A DNA stretch of 64,000 nucleotides from assembly GCF_037975245.1 (NCBI RefSeq), contig NC_092568.1, positions 30,437,001-30,501,000 of the forward strand. Reading direction: 5' to 3'. Below, piece by piece: positions 35,548-47,700 of the stretch. Under the pieces are notes generated by a model. The model did no database searches. It saw only the letters and a program-made list of their open reading frames with translations, and had not been told where the DNA came from. Made by a program: the position numbers and the translations under genes. Within the stretch, counting starts at the first letter, position 1. Every line of letters begins with the position of its first letter. The stretch is from Apostichopus japonicus. Taxonomy: Eukaryota > Echinodermata > Holothuroidea > Aspidochirotida > Stichopodidae.

Positions 35548-37448
35548 CATATATATCTATCTCTATCTATCTATCAATATATGATATTAAATTTCAGATA
35601 TCTCGAATTAAATTTCAGATATCTGAAATAGAATTTAGATATATGAAATAAGAAACAATTTAAGATATCTAAAATTCCCGATTAAGTGTTAAAATGGCTT
35701 TCCATACGTACGGACAGTGGAGGAGGAGGCATGATCTAAAATACGTCACCAACTGGTTTTCGTAAGTTTCCTGCAGAAGACTTCCCTTTCCAACTCCTTA
35801 CGTAATCCCGTGAATTGTTCATTCTTATACACGAGCGTGAAATGAATTACCATACAACAAGAGGTCCTTTTCTGTAGCAGAAGCGTTCGGTGTGTCGAAG
35901 CAATTGTCATGGGTAACATAGCTCAACTCATAGTCTTGGCTAAGATCATATCAGAGGCTCTTGGTATCTATTATCTAGTGGAGACTTAATACTCGTCGGC
36001 TGAGAGAAGAAGGAGGGAAAGTCGATGTGGAACCTGACCATTTTTAAAGAGAATTGAACCGAATGAACAGGAAAACCAGTGATAGAATCACAACTGAGGA
36101 AACGTTACCATCAATGTTATGAATGATAAGCACAGATAAACGCCGCCAATGAGGAATCTAGCATCATCACCAATACGAACGTTTTAAGGTCTTCCAAATC
36201 TTCCAAACAGTAACGACAAGGTAAGTATGGAAATAAGTTGCAAACTTCGCATGTGATTGCATCATTGAGTTTAATTAACTAATTTCGGGAATAAAACTGA
36301 AAGACTATCAAATGTGAACTACAACGATGTTCCATTTCATGCAGTAAGGTTACCGAAATTTACAGGGGTGAGGGGGGGGGGGCTGAGGTGGTGGAGAGTG
36401 GATGGGCTTGTACCCAACTGAAGCGATGCCTCTTTAAGCGGAAACCATGCATGCAATAAATAATCCAGCTGTCACTCTCAAAACAATACGAATGCCAGGC
36501 AGCTAATGTTCCAAATTATCCGATACAATACTTTTATTAGATTTTGATATACTGTAATTAGTAGGCAATTTCATCGTCACTGCATTGTTTCCTCTATACC
36601 GCGGTTAAAGGTCATCAACTCATGTCCGACATTTTAGCATGCTTCTCCAATAAAGAGAAATGTCTTCAATTAAGGGTATACACATCCATGACGACTTTGA
36701 CTCTCCAATTTATAATCACAAACATTAGGGAAACTTCAATTAAAAAAAAATATCCAAGTGAAGAAAAATGCTATTATTTAAATGGCCACTGAAATCAGAG
36801 CATAGTTGAGCGTTACATTATATTCCTGTGTAGTATTCTGAGCGCAATAGTGGTGAAAATAAAAAAGAATAGAATGCAGAATGTGGAAGAACACAGAAAC
36901 ATCTGATGGACATCGGTCTTGATCATGGACAATGGAAGAAACTTTCTTAAGGGACATAAATACGGTCTACATGTCTGCCTGGACGAGATAGACCTGAAAT
37001 CAAAAAGTGTCAAATATGAAGATGCGTGTTTGGTTATGATTAAGATTCGCATATCAGTGAAGGACAAATTTAAAAACAAAATGGATGATTGAGAAGGGTA
37101 AAGTAGGGTGGGGTATAGTTGAATGCTTTATCAAACAGTAAATAACATCTCAAACCAAACAACGTCTCATAAATTCAGTGGAGGAATTCACGTTATTCTT
37201 CATTCCGGATAGGGTATAGGTTGGAGGTGAGGAGGGGTGGGTGTCAGAATGCGTCAACCAAGTGTAGAGTGGGGATAATTAATATGCATGAATAATTATG
37301 ATATAGATGTCACCTCGTACGGTGACGTAAAAAAACAATTATGCTCCTTGCTTGTACAGTAATTAGTGTTCATACCATGGCTTACGATTATTTATTTTAA
37401 TTTTATATCCTCGTTCCTCGGGAAGAAGGCACTTGCATCTCTGAAGCT
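34341..37448. other. Intergenic region with an (AT)n tract and a possible 5' non-coding exon
   Basis: It contains an (AT)n microsatellite at about 35,440-35,560. CGACAAGGTAAGTATGG at 36,214 is a very good donor and may end a non-coding first exon of the glycosyltransferase gene that starts at 37,449. No coding region is supported. Confidence 0.45.
35440..35560. repeat. (AT)n microsatellite
   Basis: An almost pure TA dinucleotide tract of about 120 bp with occasional TTTA and TACA interruptions. The IYIYIY frames across it on both strands are artefacts. Confidence 0.95.
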
Positions 37449-40400
37449 ATGGCGACCTATTTAAAGCCATTTACGGTTCTAGCTACCATTGTGTTCAGCC
37501 AGATCATGGTCACCTTTTTGCTGACCTTTACGACTAATCATATGAGTCAAAGCTCGCGTGAAAGAAGCAACTTGAAGTGTTCTTGTTTTCAGTCCAAAGA
37601 CGGTGAGTAGACACTGTGCTCTCCCTCCACTGTCGTCATCTCCCCGTTCATTTATGTAAACAGAGGCGTCGAGGGACACTTAGGTCACAGTGCCCCTCCC
37701 CCGTTTTTTTCTGGCAGCTTTCATGTTTCAATTATGTTAAGAAGACAGAATACAACATTACTTTATATTGCCGGGGCCCTGTCATACTTTCCCGGGCCCT
37801 CCCCTTCACCCCACCCCTCCCTCCTTTGAGTTTGTATGTCAACTTTACATAAATTTTGTTCAAATCTAGTAGATCCTGCTATCCACGATGACAACAACAG
37901 AGTTCTGAGATTTGTACAAGAAGATGACCACACAATGAAACCACCAAGTGAGTCTGCTAAACATCAGAAACCTCTTCATTTGATATTATAATCAGGTCAG
38001 ACAGTAAATGATACACCAAGCTTAGTCTATTCAACGGTTGTATATAAAGCGTTGTTCCCTCTTATTGCCTTCAGTTTCCTCTCTCGTTGTAAATTCTATA
38101 ATCTGACGCTTCTAATATTCGAGATTTGTTAAAAGAAAGAAAACTTTTTTGTGCACCTATGCTTTTCTAAGTAACTTGATTGTTGTGAGTGTGTTTGAGG
38201 ATTAGGGTTGGGTGCATTCCATAAAATAGAATACCCTACGCCCACGTGAAAGGAATAAATTGAGAGGTGTTTGAGACACTCCATGTAGTGTTGAATATAA
38301 TGTTGGGACTTCCACGTCACTGTGACGTCATCTGTGATCGAAAAGTCCGTTCTTAGCAATAATGCATAACCATAGTGTGGACCGGAAAGTGATGTATGAA
38401 ACCGAAGTATCGTATTAAAATCCCTCGGTTGAATTTATACACCGGTTCTTTCATTCTTCACGTCAGATATTTTACCGACTGATGAAAAAAGACCGAGAGA
38501 TGTCGCTAAGGTTGCTCAAATAACCGATGAGAAAGAAGAAGAAACAGAGGAAGAAGAAGAAAGACAAGGAGAAGAAGATGGGAAGCGTACTAATTTCACC
38601 ATCATCAGTATCGTCAACTCCGAGTCATTCCAATCACTGAATGCTTGGTTACATACTCTACTAGTTCTAGACGTACAATGTACCATTAAATTGCTAGTAG
38701 ATGACAAACAAACCGAGTTAATCCTTACAGATTATTTCTTGGAGAACTTTGCTCAATCAGACTCGCCAACTATAAACGTACTTCTGACAAAAAATGTGAA
38801 GCAGGGGGCGGACTCTTCTCATGCAGCCCATGAATGGAGTGGTCGGTTTAAGGTTGTCATTTCTGAACTTCTTCTTGATCGAGATGTCCTATTCGTTAGT
38901 CTTAATTCCATTTGGCTGAAGGATCCGATGCCCCTTATTTGGAATGAGTACGAGAAATATCATCTTTGGGTCTTGGGCGACTCCAAAAGCAAATTGGATG
39001 CTCGATTTCTTTATTTCAAAGCAAGTTTACTCAATATACGATTGCTCAATGAATGGATGGATCAGGTGATCTCGGAGACTGGGAACACTAGGAGCATTTC
39101 CGATGCTATAAACATCTGTCTCAGTAAGACTGTATCAAGGTATGAAAGGAACTGGCCTTTGAAGGTGAAAATTTTAAGAATCGACATGTTTCCATCTATA
39201 ACCGAATCAATCGATGTCGAATGGATAAAACAAAAGAAAGATAACACTTACTTGCTTTTCGGGAAAAATTTAGGTAAGAATTTCAAGCTACATTTTCTGT
39301 TGAATTTATCACATTCTTGTGGTATATTCGTTAATCATTTAAGACAAAAGAAAGTTGCGACAGTAATCGACCAAAATCATGAAAATAACATATAAATCTT
39401 TTCCAAATGACGCAATAATAGATTATCTTGAATTTATCGATTCTAAATACTGAACGTTTCCCTGATTGATGATGGCGGTGCTTGGGGGTGTGGGGGCAGT
39501 CCCCTTGGGCGCACCACTGATCTATGTGGTTACAGTCCCTTAAACCTGTTCTTATAAAATGTTAGTTGTTATCACTTTAAATACAGGAAATTTTTGCTTT
39601 CCAAACATATCATGTTCATTTACGAGTTTATGTTTTATGTTTGTTGTTGTAATTGGCAAGTCTTTGAAGTTTTCGCCTTCCCTTAAATATTCTTGATAGG
39701 CCTATCTGCATATGTAAGCAACAGTTGCTGTAGTGTATGTTTATTGTTGATGGGCCACGGTAGTTTGCAAAGAATGGAATGGTTTTTACCGTAGGGCGTG
39801 TACTGCTAAATGGAACAGATACATTATGACTTGGATCTTCATTTGAGGTTATTTCACAATGTAATACAAATTGATTTCCTGGTTTATGCATGGAAATTCC
39901 CTCGATTCAACCACTGCAGAGACTATTTTTCTCGGTGAAATGCATTTATTGACGATGGTTGTGTATATTTTCTTGTCTAATTTCAGGACAGTTTATGCCA
40001 TCGTCATTGGAGGACCACCCCTTCCGTTTCAAAAATCGATCGTCAATTTTCGGTGATATCACTAATGAACAAACTAGAATCATGAAAAACAAAAATGTTA
40101 AAGCAAACAATATTAATCGAGAAAATGTGACAATATTATCAGTTACCAATACAGGTTTCGTAGATTTTGCCCAAAACTGGCTCTATAGTCTGCACCTTTT
40201 GAACAAAACTTTTAAAGTCAAACTCTTGACCGAGGACGAAGGCGCTTTTCGGATACTCAGTAAAGTAACTGATAGTTTTACAGACACGAAGATACGTCTG
40301 CATGTTAGACGTGATAAAAATGGCACAACTCGTGCTTTATCATATTCTTCGAAGGCTTACTCAGACCTTGTGACGTCAAGATCTAAATTGATCCTTCGTG

Positions 40401-40915
40401 AACTAATGGTTGGTCAAGATGTCCTTTTTGTCGATATCGATGCTGTCTGGTTGAAAGATCCTTTACCTTTAATTTGGAGTATGTTGAACGATTTTGATGT
40501 TTTTGTAGCGATTGGACGCGACCGACAGACCCCATGTCCATGTTTCCTGTACTTGAAAAGTTCACTAGTTACTCTCAAGATGGTAAGAGATTGGGTCAAA
40601 CGTTTAGAACGGCTGAATGCCTCGCCGGTACAGTCTAAACACGAACACGACATGGCAGCTTTAGGTGTTATCCTTGACAAATATAGCACCAAATGTAAAC
40701 TCAGATTGCACAAACTCAACCACAATCAATTTCCGACGGGTGATTTATATTTTAAAACTCCGATATTTTACGATAATCATAAGAAAGAGGTATATGTCGT
40801 CCATGGCAACGGTCTTGGGCAGCACTCCAGTAAATTGTTTTTCTTTAAATTGTTCAATTTATGGTATGCAGATAATTGGGAATATAGAAATAGTCCAATG
40901 TTGAGACTTCAATGA
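37449..40915 (+). CDS. Golgi-type nucleotide-diphospho-sugar transferase with two tandem domains
   Basis: Four exons (37449-37602, 37870-37947, 38467-39273, 39987-40915) join in phase to 1968 bp, 655 residues. Residues 1-7 are cytoplasmic and 8-28 form a hydrophobic signal anchor (PFTVLATIVFSQIMVTFLL), giving a type II Golgi topology. A Glu-rich stem lies around residues 100-120. Domain 1 (about 125-347) and domain 2 (about 385-600) are homologous. Both carry the 'SRSKLILREL..GQDVLFVDIDAVW' region typical of Pfam PF03407 (GT77-like) transferases. Domain 2 keeps D496-I-D498, the metal/nucleotide-sugar DxD, followed by WLKDPLPLIW. Domain 1 has S222-L-N224 in that place. Domain 2 ends with the usual 'VHGNGLGQHSSK'. 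The donor sugar and acceptor cannot be read from the sequence. AATAAA at 40,932 is a poly(A) candidate. If the intron after 39,273 were retained, a single-domain form ending at 39,395 would result. Confidence 0.88.
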
Positions 40916-43089
40916 AAGAATTATTTTAACGAATAAAATCGATCACGTTATGGATAATAATCAATCAATATATTAATAAATCAATTATTCATTTAGTTAT
41001 AATCAATCAATAAACTATTATTGTGTATTTAGTGAACCCAATCAGGCTGATAAAAAAAGGCAAGGAGACTGCGTGAACACTTCCAGACGAGACTCACTAA
41101 CTTTTAATTTTTAATTGTACCTGGAGAAGAGAAAGCGGTGTGGGGGAGGGAGGGGGAGAATGGTGCCTCAGGGGCCTTAATCCGGCCAGGGAGTTGCTAA
41201 TCTAACCATGATCCGACAGCGGTTGAACCAACAGAGCATGGAGCTGTTTTCGAGAGTTCATGCCAGCCAGAATCTCTTCGCACAAAAGGCAAACTGTATA
41301 ACAAGCTGGTGGAACGCTTTGAATGGATAATGTGTTGAAACATTGGGACCTCTGCATGTGTAAACGATTTCATTGCTTGGTCTATCCTGTCACAACATGT
41401 CTTTTAAGGAACTTGGACAGCTAAGTAAACATTACACATATGTATCAGGTTTGAAGGATAAATCAACCAGAAGACTTCAAGTAGCCAAAGTAAAGCTCTT
41501 GATTACATAACAGATGACATTACTGCACACCCATACAGTGGTCTAACTTCCTGGAGTAGATGAAGGTGTAGCCCGTCAAAATAGGTCACATTCAGTAAAC
41601 CATAACTCGGGTTTTGGGCAGGAACTTTCCCCAACCCAAATAGGTTACATTATCCGGTAGTTGTATCTTCAATAATTGATACAAAGCTCTGAGCTTTGTG
41701 CAAATCTTTGTGCGAGAGCAATGATCTTGTTGCATTGTTGGTACAGAGATGTGTACATTCGGCCCTTTGTACCACCAATACTTTTTAGGGATTATAAACT
41801 TCCCTCGACTGATTATAGGTAGGGGCCTAACCTAAAAGGAAGGGTCAGAGAAAATAAATGATTTTTTTTTATAAAGGAGGGCGTGGCAGTGGGGTCGTTT
41901 ACGACGACTCTAATATAGGGAGAAGGGACGGTCGGGGTCTTCCCCCAACATTTTTATATTAAATTTTAACGTCAAATGGTGCATTCTTAGGGATTAGTAA
42001 ATTATATATTAGGGCTAAAATTAGCTCTAGACGCAAGGTTATATTCTAACACATAATCTGGATTTTTTGTTTGTTTGGACAAAGCGGTATACACCCTAGT
42101 AGTGGTCTTAATCTACCCGGCTGAATATAAGATATCCCCCAACTGAACCACATTTCACTTGTCCCCCAACGTTGCGACCTCCCATGCGCTAGGTTAGTCG
42201 GTCCTGCACTCAAGGAGACGTTTCGTTTGGTACATGAAACACCGATTCACTATGGTTTACGGAGCCATGAAAGGTGGAACTGAAAGTAAGAATTAAAAGT
42301 AATGCTTTCAACCCTCCCCATAGACGGCTCAACCGGTTCGACATAACATCTTCCCTACCCACATAACTAAAATTGTTGGTTCCCCTCCCCCTCCCCCACC
42401 TTCACCCCAACAGTTCTTTGTTCTGATCAGGTTCAATGGACACGTTATTGGAGTAATTTCCTCGTTATATGCGGCATGTACGTTTGGACCTTAATTGAAG
42501 GCGTACGTAATGCTTTTAGCTTCCTGCTGGATATGTTCGTAAGTTGTTACTTACACTAGCATAGCTTTTGAGTTCAGTGAATATATGTATATATTTATGT
42601 AGACTATAAGTAAACATCCTATTCACATCACGCCCGGTGTTATCCAAATGACTGTTGGTGAAGTGTTTTGTTTTTTTCAAAACGACTAAATACAAACGGT
42701 GAACAGAAGTCACTTGCGCCATCCTCTAGAGGAGTAAAGTTGTTTGCTCTTCAACTTGTTACTTTTCAATGGCGAATCCGCCGAGAGGTCTGGATGAGTC
42801 TATGTATTGGGCTTTATTGTATATTGATAAACACACACACACATATATATTCTCTTTCTACGGGTGGCATGGTTGAGATTAGTTAAGCAGAATACCAACA
42901 CAACTCAATTCCTGGTTCTACGTAAAGGTAAACTCACCTAGTTATGAGACATTTTAGGAGAACATTTCCCAGAAATGATGAAACAGGGAGTACTTCTGAT
43001 CAGTGAACAGGTAGAAGCAGGTGATCAATCCATATACCTAGAAACAAAGGGCTCTGATAGGAGGGAATCAATTAAGCATAATATTATTT

Positions 43090-43325
43090 TATTAAATGTA
43101 ATTAAATTCTACTTAAGTGAAATTTTATTCCGGTTAAGTGGAATACATCTTACTTAAGTCGAATATATATTTCGAACAATCGAGACCTCAACCACCTTCG
43201 CGAAATAGAGCTCGAAATAGTCCTCGCACGTATGACAAGCCGTTGTAACATTTACCTTTCAATTCTACTTAAGTTTTATATTTTCCACTTAAGTCGATTT
43301 CAATTCAACTTAAGTAACATAAATG
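43090..43325. repeat. Cluster of ACTTAAGT palindromes
   Basis: Phrases such as TCTACTTAAGTGAAATT, CTTACTTAAGTCGAATA, TCTACTTAAGTTTTA, TCCACTTAAGTCGAT and CAACTTAAGTAAC recur every 20-60 bp. The same kind of array occurs at 57,150-57,390. Confidence 0.7.
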
Positions 43326-44211
43326 CAACTGCATGCTGCTACACGTCCGCGAACGACATCCGTGAGTAGTATCTGCGAGCTAAAACGACTTTTTGCCTGA
43401 TACGCGCTTTAAGTATATTTAATCATCAGTTTGTTTGCTGATGAATCTTCCTAAGCAAAAAATAAGGTTGTAACCTTGGTCAGTTAATTTGGTTTCTTTA
43501 TCGGGGACACTGGGGTCGACTCCGCAAATGACATAGGAGTAGGCTTAGGGTTTATTTTTAGGTCTAGGTTAGGGGGTCATCCATCTCTCGTTCTGAGACC
43601 ATGGTGTTAATAGAGCAGTCTTAGCATAAGTATTACATGAATAAAAGTTCAATAGAATGTTTGTACGGTACGTACTTGGGTGTTGGCTGTAAGAACACTG
43701 ATTTTTTCGTAAGCAGTTTGGCAAAGAAAATGTTTTTCTAGATACTTCCGGGGGCGGGCACGGAAGGGGGGGGGTTGGGGGATCCGTTTACTCATTTATC
43801 TTCGGGAAAATTTCTTTGAGGTTTTGTTTGAACGGAATCGTCGCCTGTGTAGGTTGAGCATGGAAATGACCATTTTGTATGGCTTGGAGGGGGGGGGGAG
43901 AGGGAGGGGGAGTTTAACATTTAGCTCATGTCCCCTTGGGGGGGGGGTGACACAAGAAGGTGGCGTCCTCTCCCCTTTGAGAAAAGTGTGTTTCGCTACG
44001 CGGGCTGTGATACAGAATGACGTGGTGCTATCAGTTACGTCATTTTAACTATACAATACACTAGTGTGTACGACTTTGCGTTCGTGTATTGTAAAATGAA
44101 AGTTGCTTGGAAGAAGTTTGGAGAGGGGGGAGGGGAGCTCAAAATTTTGCTCATGTCCCTTCTGGGCTGCCTGGGTATAACGAGAGTTGCCTCCTGTCCC
44201 CTTTGAGAAAA

Positions 44212-44335
<124 letters not shown>

Positions 44336-44744
44336 ATAAATAGATAGATATATAGATAGGCTAAACACACAAACACACACGCACACGTTACCAAGTATAA
44401 ACACGCCGTCATCATGGCACACTGCCTTCGTCAAGGAATAAATGGTGATATCAGCGTGGTTTATAGTTTTGTTAACCTTACTGAAGTTGACCCTGATCGG
44501 TATCTCTGCATGCATATCACGAGAATGTTTACCAACCGTTTCGAGTGTCATACCATGGGAGTTCTCTTTACAGCTCCCCTGTTATACTGAAAACGTGTAA
44601 CTGACATTCAAGGCAGAACTGAACAGTATGAAAATGCGGAGCTAAGCTGTCGGTTTTGTGTATGCACCTGGCTTAGATGGAAAGTTGTAGCTGAATTCAC
44701 AACACATGCCAAGAAAGAAAGAGATCGCAACTAGAAAAATAGCT

Positions 44745-47700
44745 ATGGTGAGTTCATATACCATTATATAATATAATAATCAGCAGTTATTTTTACGACG
44801 CTTAAGCGACCACAAATAGCTTATGGATTACAACCTGCACGTCGGATGGCTTGCAATTTAACATTTTAACTCAAATTTGGAATCTTTTCAATTTAGAAAA
44901 TCATTTCAGATGGGAAAACCGTAGATTGCTCTTGGATGAAAAAAAACCCACCTTACTATTACCCGGCCGGGTACCGAACCCGGAACCTCCCTTTTGCTAA
45001 GCCCCCGCTGGCCTTTGCTTAAAACTCCACCGCCTTTATCCACTCGGCCACAGCGAAGCATATATATATATTTGGTTCGACTAGCCTATAGTCTTTACAT
45101 CACCTGATGCAATTCAATGAAACGAGGCAAATTACCATTTCTGCGTGATTTCTTGAATGTAACGTTTTCTGATTCTCATCATATTCCCCTTTTTGCTGGG
45201 TCAGAAAGACAGAATAAGATCAACGTACTTCGCTATTCACCGTATCAAATTGACTAATTAGACATCCTGCCAGCCTTCCAAGTTCCAAGGTATATTCATA
45301 GATTCCACTGATGATTAGCCTTCTAGTTACCCCATAATGGTTCAAATACCGATAGTACGTCATGAATGTTTGCAACGTAGGCCTACAGTAATGAAAATGG
45401 CGACCATGTTGTGTAGTTCCCAATAGATTGTCACCAGTTAGCTATTTCCACCAAATGCATGTTTTTCTTATGTAAAATGAAGTATAGGCTATGTTTGATA
45501 GTCTAATAGCTGTATTTCAGCTCTCCGTTAAATTGTCGACCAACGCTGCCGCGATATAACTCTTGTGGCATTTTGTTTCTAATCCACACACATTTAGGGA
45601 TCCTCAGCAAAGATTGGTATACTGGAACGTCTAAAGGCAGGGCCTGTAATTGGTGACGGGGGTCTAGTTAATCAACTAGAGAGGAGAGGATATGTCGACG
45701 CTGGTGTTTGGACTACCGAGGCGGTTGTGCAAAATCCGGAAGGAGGTAAAGTGTTTGCCGTAATGATTTTATTATACTTTCGAACACATAAGATAATGAC
45801 TAATTATAGTAATATCAGAAATTAATGCGGCCCTTTGCTGTGCAAAACGATCTCCCTTCCTTGCGAGTAACAAGCCGGATAACCATTTCGTGTTAAGTAC
45901 ACGAAAAAAACGCTTTAAAAAAGCTTTTAAAAACCTTTACATGGACTTGCATTTTAAAAAGGAGTTTGAGGTTTTATCTGTGTCATCTTTCATATAGTCC
46001 ATATATGCCTTTTCAAGACTGATGGGGCTATATGAGATTTCTTGTCGGAGATAACATGTATAAAATAAGGTGGCAACACGATAAACGTTCAATCAGTGAA
46101 AGTGGTATCACATGCATATACTTGTTCCCCTTGATACCTGAGGTCCTGAACCGAAATATCTCAGACGAAATTATTTTATAGGGTCTTTAAAGGTAGTCAG
46201 TACAGGCCCAAAATTAAAGCACGCTTTAATTGCTATAGTTTTCAAAAAGTAATTTCCTGGAGGTCTTTACTCTCCAAATTGTTCTCAGACATTTTTAAGG
46301 AACACACAAGATGACTGAATGTCCCAGTGAGGAAAATTTCCTCCAATGTCAAGAGAATAAACGTACTAGAAACTCATAACCTCTTGGAAAGCCCTTTTGA
46401 AAACATTTTGCATTTGTAGCATATGAAAATTTTGAGCCAATATACTAAATAAGTCTTTAAGAAGTTCCAACCGTTTAGATGTTCTGACTTTGTGCCCCCC
46501 CCCCATTCTGAAATTTGCTTACTCCCTGCTATTTACTGCCTATACCATTATTTTACATCGGTAACTTCAAAGGACAGTTGTTTTGTTTTTCAGTGAAGCA
46601 ACTACAACGTGAATATTTACGAGCTGGAGCTGACGTCATGCAAACATGCACATTCTATTCATCCGATGACAGGCTTACCCTACTTGGCATCGAAAACATC
46701 GACGTAATATATATATATTCTGCATTGTTTTTCATTTAGTTAATATTTAATTTACTTCTTATGGTAATAAGGTCGTACGAAATTCCGTATCGGTCACTGG
46801 AAAGAAAAAACAGGGGCACGAAAATTAAACAACACGGTACCTTGACAAGATATCGTTATCTATTGTTAGGCTATTTCCATGCTGTATTTAAGTTCATTTC
46901 AAGACAGGTCATAGATAATATGTGTTTTGGCTCTTCGTTAGTTTTTGTATTTTTCTTTGATGCTTTCTTTAATAAAGATAAACCTCGCATCTTCCATGTA
47001 AAATCACTTCCTAGAGATATGCTAGAAAGTCGAATAATGGTCTTTCATAAACCTCCCCCCCCCCCCTATTTAAGTCTATACCCTCCTTACAATGTAAGCT
47101 CTGTTTTCCTCACAACGGTTCGTGTCAACGGCTTACACTATAGAGCCATGCCGTGTAAAACTCTAAGCACAACTAAAGGTTCATTTGTCTATAGGCGTGT
47201 TTGCGGAGGGGTGGGGTGCAGGTGGAGGGGGGGGGGGGGTGGTGCTAGGGCGGAGACGTGGTATGGTATTAATAATGAGTCCATGGTTCAGTTTTATACT
47301 GTGTTCTTTCTTAACAAGTATTGATAGAAAACTATTATAGCAACCGTATATTCATCTAAACATGCGGGGTGTATATATCCTTAGCGTCTTAGCTGGATTA
47401 ATGTGTTATAACTGTTTGTATTCTTCTGTTTGAAACAAGCATTTAAAAAACGATTCCTTTCCATTAGTTTGTCGTGCATTAATGTCTTACTTACCATAGT
47501 GTGCAACGTTAAACAAAGCTGCCTGTGAAATTGCCAGAGATGTGGCAAATGGAGGGAATGCTTTGGTAGCAGGAAGTATTTCTACCGTCCCTGCATTTAC
47601 CGATCGGAAAGGAAAAGAAGAAATTATGAATGAATTCCAAAAACAGATCGATGTCTTCAAAGATGAAAACTTGGATTTTCTTCTTGGAGAGGTAAACATG

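Noticed and set aside
39274-39395. Coding extension of the first transferase domain to the stop at 39,395
   Set aside because: A strong GTAAGA donor at 39,274 joins in phase to 39,987 and restores the family ending. The longer frame is probably intron sequence.
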